A DNA stretch of 10,336 bases from Theodoxus fluviatilis (lineage: Eukaryota > Mollusca > Gastropoda > Cycloneritida > Neritidae): NCBI GenBank assembly GCA_034096865.1, contig JAWQFJ010008009.1:15001-25336 (forward strand), given 5' to 3'. The position numbers were made by a program, and so were the translations under genes. The notes beneath the pieces were generated by a model, which was not told where the DNA came from, made no database searches, and saw only the letters and a program-made list of their open reading frames with translations. Shown one piece after another: positions 7,677 through 10,336 of the stretch (position 1 is the first letter of the stretch; each line of letters begins with the position of its first letter).

Positions 7677-8527
7677 GGATCGACCCTAATACTGACCTTC
7701 CACCATCGCCGCCATCTCATTTCATCAATCGATCATCCACTGTCTACGCCATGCGCTCATCTATCTCATAATGGAGTGCATTCATTTCTGCAATCCAAGG
7801 AGATGTCAATTTACTGCCTGAAATAGTGGACGGTGCAGTCATGCTCCATGGCGTCACCTTTGCCACGCTTGGCTCTAATCATGCTCAGGGAGTGAAAAGA
7901 AGGCGAAAAGAGTGCACGCATTTCGGCTTTTTCCCCAGCAATCTGGTCGCGCCCTCAGGAAGCCTCATCGAGAGCGGGCCGACAATGTCACTTGTCAAAT
8001 ACAAAACCCCACAGCTTCAGTGGGATGGGCCGCAGTTTTTGAGCGGAAACCAGTTTTCAAAGGGAACAAAGTACGGCTGAAAGCTGTAAAATTCCCATTG
8101 GCAATATGGACGACGGCGGCCTTGGTGGACCCAACTAATCGATAACTTGGCGCGCCTTTCCGCTCTTGTCCCAGGGGCCAGAATTGATTCCACAGACATG
8201 ATTTTGGTGTCCAAGCTTGACTGGCTTGCTGGTTGCTGGTTCACTCAGTGCCACACAACGTCCCTCGCTGCGCTCTGCATAGCTTCAGCAATTGGGACCA
8301 CCCTCCAGCGTAAGCCAGCATCAGCTGGTCAGGTCTGCCCTACAACATCGGCGAGGTGCTTGAGATAAATGGGAGGGATGGAAAAGTGATGTAAAGTGGG
8401 TGGCAGATGTACAAGGGTGAAAAGAAATTGAGAAAAGCAAAAAGGATAAGATGTTGTCTGAGCTTACTTTTTGAGAAGAAAAAAAAAGTCCGTAGCTGTG
8501 CGCCATATTTTTCTTTTCTCTAGAGGG
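7677..8527. other. Unique, more GC-balanced stretch without a supported gene
   Basis: The portion at about 7820-8345 is the least repetitive part of the right half. It contains several overlapping open frames of 70-85 codons on both strands, none with a recognisable domain. AscI-type GGCGCGCC occurs at about 8151, and the stretch keeps more CpG than its neighbours. An unrecognised exon or untranslated region is possible, but I cannot name splice sites or a conserved reading frame that would support one. Confidence 0.4.
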
Positions 8528-8568
8528 ACCCTAACCCACCCTCGCTCCTACCCTAACCCTACCCTAAC
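8528..8568. repeat. Short telomere-like CCCTAA patch
   Basis: The sequence contains ACCCTAACCC at 8528-8537 and TACCCTAACCCTACCCTAAC at 8549-8568, with a degenerate CCACCCTCGCTCC between them. CCCTAA is the C-strand of the TTAGGG telomere repeat used by most animals. With only about four imperfect units, this is an interstitial trace, not a chromosome end, and it could also be chance expansion of a C-rich simple repeat. It lies 17 bp before the large purine tract. Confidence 0.6.
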
Positions 8569-9044
8569 ACACGAGACGCCCAGCTGAGAAGAAGAAGGAG
8601 GAGGAGGAGAGGGAAGGAAGAGGGGGTGGAGGAGGAGGAGGGGAGGGGAGGAAAGGAGGAGGAGGGAGGAGGAGGGAGGAGGAGGAGGAGGCAGGGAGGA
8701 GGAGGAGGAAGAGGCAGGAGGAGGAGGCAGGGGGGTAGAGGAGGAGGGAGGGAGGTTTCGTGCAGCGGGGCGGCTTGGAAGGGATGGCGAGGGGGGGGAG
8801 GGAGGGGAGGGAGGGAAGGGAGGGGTTTTGAGGGGAGGGAGGGGCGGGGGTGAGGGAGGGAGGGCGAGGGAGGGAGGGCGGGAACGAGGGAGGCAGCGAG
8901 GGAGGGAGGCCCCCACGAGAGGGAGGGAGGGACGGGAGGGAGGGCCAATGGAGAGGTAGGGGAGGGACGGGAGGACGACGGTAGGGTACGCGGGAGGGAG
9001 GGGGAGGGAGGGAGGGCGATGGGAGGGAGGGGGGATGGAGGGGA

Positions 9045-9078
9045 GGAAGGAAGGAAGGAAGGAAGGAAGGAAGGAAGG
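9045..9078. repeat. (GGAA)n array within the purine tract
   Basis: Eight and a half GGAA units lie inside the longer purine tract. GGAA is the core of ETS-family transcription factor sites in animals, so such arrays can bind these factors in other genomes. That is general knowledge and no regulatory role is shown here. Confidence 0.9.
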
Positions 9079-9190
9079 GAGGAAGGGAGGAGGGAGGACG
9101 GGAGGAGGGAGGAGGAGGAGGGAGGAGGAGGAGGAGGAGGAGGAGAGAGGAGGAGGAGGAGGAGGAGGAGGAGGAGGAGAGGGAGGAGGA

Positions 9191-9232
9191 GGGAGGAGGG
9201 AGGAGGGAGGAGGGAGGAGGGAGGAGGGAGGA
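9191..9232. repeat. GGGAGGA heptamer minisatellite (6 units)
   Basis: Six perfect head-to-tail GGGAGGA units. Each supplies a GGG followed by a 4-nt AGGA linker, so four consecutive units meet the standard G-quadruplex pattern, and the array contains several overlapping candidates. Confidence 0.93.
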
Positions 9233-9280
9233 GGAGGAGGAAGAGGAGGAGGAGGCGGAGGAGGAGGAGGAGGAGGGGAA

Positions 9281-9339
9281 GGAGGAGGAGGAGGAGGAGG
9301 AGGAGGAGGAGGAGGAGGAGGAGGAGGAGGAGGAGGAGG
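9281..9339. repeat. (GGA)n trinucleotide array
   Basis: About twenty uninterrupted GGA units end abruptly at the unique sequence CAGCGAAAATCACTGCG. This is the purest and longest trinucleotide run in the tract, so it is probably the youngest and most length-variable part. Confidence 0.95.
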
Positions 9340-9683
9340 CAGCGAAAATCACTGCGACTGCAGCTGTGTGCAGAAACCGAATGACGTTGGTGTAGCACGC
9401 CGAGTGCGCTCTACGCAATCTGATGCGCCTCCACTGTAACTCGAATGGAATAATGGCAGCTTCATCCAGGATTTAATGCGATTTATGGAAACATTGGCCC
9501 TTTTATTCCTATTTATTTGATCATCTCAACATACGTTTTTTGCTGTGCATACTCCCTCTGAGTTGGAGACGAAAACTGACCTAGCACGTCTACCTATGCA
9601 ATTCATAAGAGGCGAATATCTATGGAAATCGCCACTAGATATGCTCTTACTCTAACCAGCTCATGATTTTGAGTGAGTACGTA
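9340..9683. other. Unassigned unique spacer
   Basis: Unique AT-balanced sequence between two purine tracts. No exon, RNA or transposon similarity is recognised. Confidence 0.4.
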
Positions 9684-9718
<35 letters not shown>

Positions 9719-9763
9719 TAAAGAGAGAGAGAGAGAGAGACAGAAACTGACAGACAGACTGAC

Positions 9764-9808
<45 letters not shown>

Positions 9809-9852
9809 CCGAGACCGAGACAGAGACAGAGACAGAGACGGAGAGAGAGAAA

Positions 9853-9890
<38 letters not shown>

Positions 9891-9930
9891 CAGACAGACA
9901 GGCAGACAGAAAGAGGCACAGAGAGAAACA
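9684..9930. repeat. GA-rich tract with GACA and GACAGA subrepeats
   Basis: Purine-rich tract on the plus strand: GA runs with AAAG and ATAA interruptions at 9684-9740, a GACAGACAGACTGACA patch near 9747-9763, a long GA run at about 9767-9801, a GAGACC/GAGACA hexamer array at about 9802-9840, more GA/GAAA, and a terminal CAGACAGACAGGCAGACAG at about 9890-9908. The cyclic change of unit suggests repeated slippage and point mutation of a GA ancestor. Open frames here give Ser-Leu or Ser-Val alternation and are artefacts. Confidence 0.97.
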
Positions 9931-10142
9931 TAGTCAGAGAGCTGTTTTAACTGGAGGGCCACTAAAAGAAGAACGCGATATTTTCAAGTGTAGACCTGTT
10001 AAAATATAAATGAAATTCATAATTAAAGAAACCGTTTCTGGTGAATTTGCATCGTCGACATTTGTCTCCAGACAGATGACAGTCAGCTGGCAGGGGTGTG
10101 CGATTGCCGTCATTACGCAGCACCCCAGACATCGTGACTGGA
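9931..10142. other. Unassigned unique spacer
   Basis: AT-rich at first (about 9980-10035), then mixed sequence. Nothing is recognised in it. Confidence 0.35.
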
Positions 10143-10230
10143 CGAAGGTTTATTGCCTATCAGCTTTTGTAAGCTATTTCAGGCCATTGGTCACAAACAT
10201 TAGTAAAGCTGGTTGGAATAAGAGCAAGTC
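10143..10230 (+). repeat. Dispersed repeat, copy 2 (partner at 1275-1370)
   Basis: It carries the same GCCTATCAGCTTTTGTA core (10155-10171), then a TCAGGCCATTGGTCACAAACAT block and a closing AATAAGAGCAAGTC, in the same order and orientation as the copy at 1275. Similarity also extends slightly upstream (GAAGGTTTATT against GATGTTTAAAG). Both copies pass into purine-rich sequence on the right. The shared segment is non-coding. Confidence 0.7.
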
Positions 10231-10336
10231 GGGGAGAACAGGGCAGAAGGAGGAGAGAAAGAGAGAACAGGGAATAGAAGAGGAAAGAGGTAAGGGAAAG
10301 AGCGGGGAAGACAAAAGAAAAGAAAAGGAAAAGGGA
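10231..10336. repeat. Purine-rich degenerate simple sequence at the right edge
   Basis: The plus strand is almost all A and G, as irregular GGAG, GAGA, GGAAA and AAAAG words without a clean repeat unit. It continues past the window edge. It is the fourth purine-rich block, again with purines on the plus strand. Confidence 0.8.

Larger units (their letters stand above)
8586..9339. repeat. ~750-bp polypurine tract of GGA, GGGA, GGAA and GGGAGGA units
   Basis: The plus strand is almost only G and A over this span, with scattered single pyrimidines and one mixed patch at about 8756-8777. It is a mosaic of sub-arrays: GGA/GGGA mixtures at the left, GGGA-rich sequence in the middle, (GGAA)8.5 at 9045-9078, six perfect GGGAGGA heptamers at 9191-9232, and about twenty GGA units at 9281-9339. 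Many stretches satisfy the G3+N1-7 pattern for G-quadruplexes, and polypurine mirror repeats can form intramolecular triplex. Open frames of up to 284 codons on the minus strand translate to runs of Ser, Leu and Pro and are artefacts of triplet periodicity. Confidence 0.97.

Noticed and set aside
8559..9418. Minus-strand open frames of 279 and 284 codons
   Set aside because: They translate the GGA/GGGA tract into long runs of Leu, Ser and Pro. All frames stay open because the purine repeat lacks stop codons on that strand, and there is no non-repetitive domain.
9019..9439. Plus-strand Gly/Arg/Glu-rich open frames that look like RGG or arginine-rich proteins
   Set aside because: These are the three frames of a trinucleotide purine repeat, with no unique protein sequence.
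9603..9962. Minus-strand Ser/Leu/Val-rich open frames resembling a multi-pass membrane protein
   Set aside because: They are the translation of a GA/GACA microsatellite. The hydrophobic look comes from alternating CTC/TCT codons.

Overview
The window looks like nuclear DNA from a metazoan, most likely an invertebrate. It has one spliced coding exon inside long non-coding DNA, a degenerate mariner transposon, and very many microsatellites (GA, GGA, GGAA, AATG, CCAT, CA/CG). There are no closely packed genes, ribosome binding sites or operons, so a prokaryote is excluded. The microsatellite-rich, intron-rich texture would suit a mollusc, possibly a gastropod, but that is an impression and not a proof.

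Layout. Positions 1-1274 are featureless, apparently intron of the minus-strand gene. A dispersed-repeat copy lies at 1275-1370. One well-supported coding exon sits at 1508-1649 on the minus strand. It encodes the end of the cytosolic N-tail and the start of transmembrane helix 1 of an SLC38-family (SLC38A11-like) sodium-coupled neutral amino acid transporter, and both splice sites are visible. At 2683-2836 an alternating CA/CG tract lies 10 bp from a foldback element with 37-bp arms. A diverged ~0.3 kb tandem duplication occupies 3234-3827. A GA-rich tract spans 4009-4158. An AATG tetranucleotide array (5667-5721) is followed ~90 bp later by a complete but dead mariner element (5812-7066) with 29-bp terminal inverted repeats and a transposase broken by frameshifts and stops.

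The right part has CCAT-type arrays (7587-7676), a short telomere-like CCCTAA patch (8528-8568), a ~750-bp purine tract built from GGA, GGGA, GGAA and GGGAGGA units (8586-9339), a second GA/GACA tract (9684-9930), a second copy of the dispersed repeat (10143-10230) and a purine-rich right edge.

Only the transporter exon is likely to make protein. Long open frames over the purine and GA tracts translate to homopolymers of Ser/Leu/Pro or Gly/Arg/Glu and are repeat artefacts. I found no convincing new multi-gene system. The most unusual things are the structure-prone repeats and the relation of the repeats to one another.
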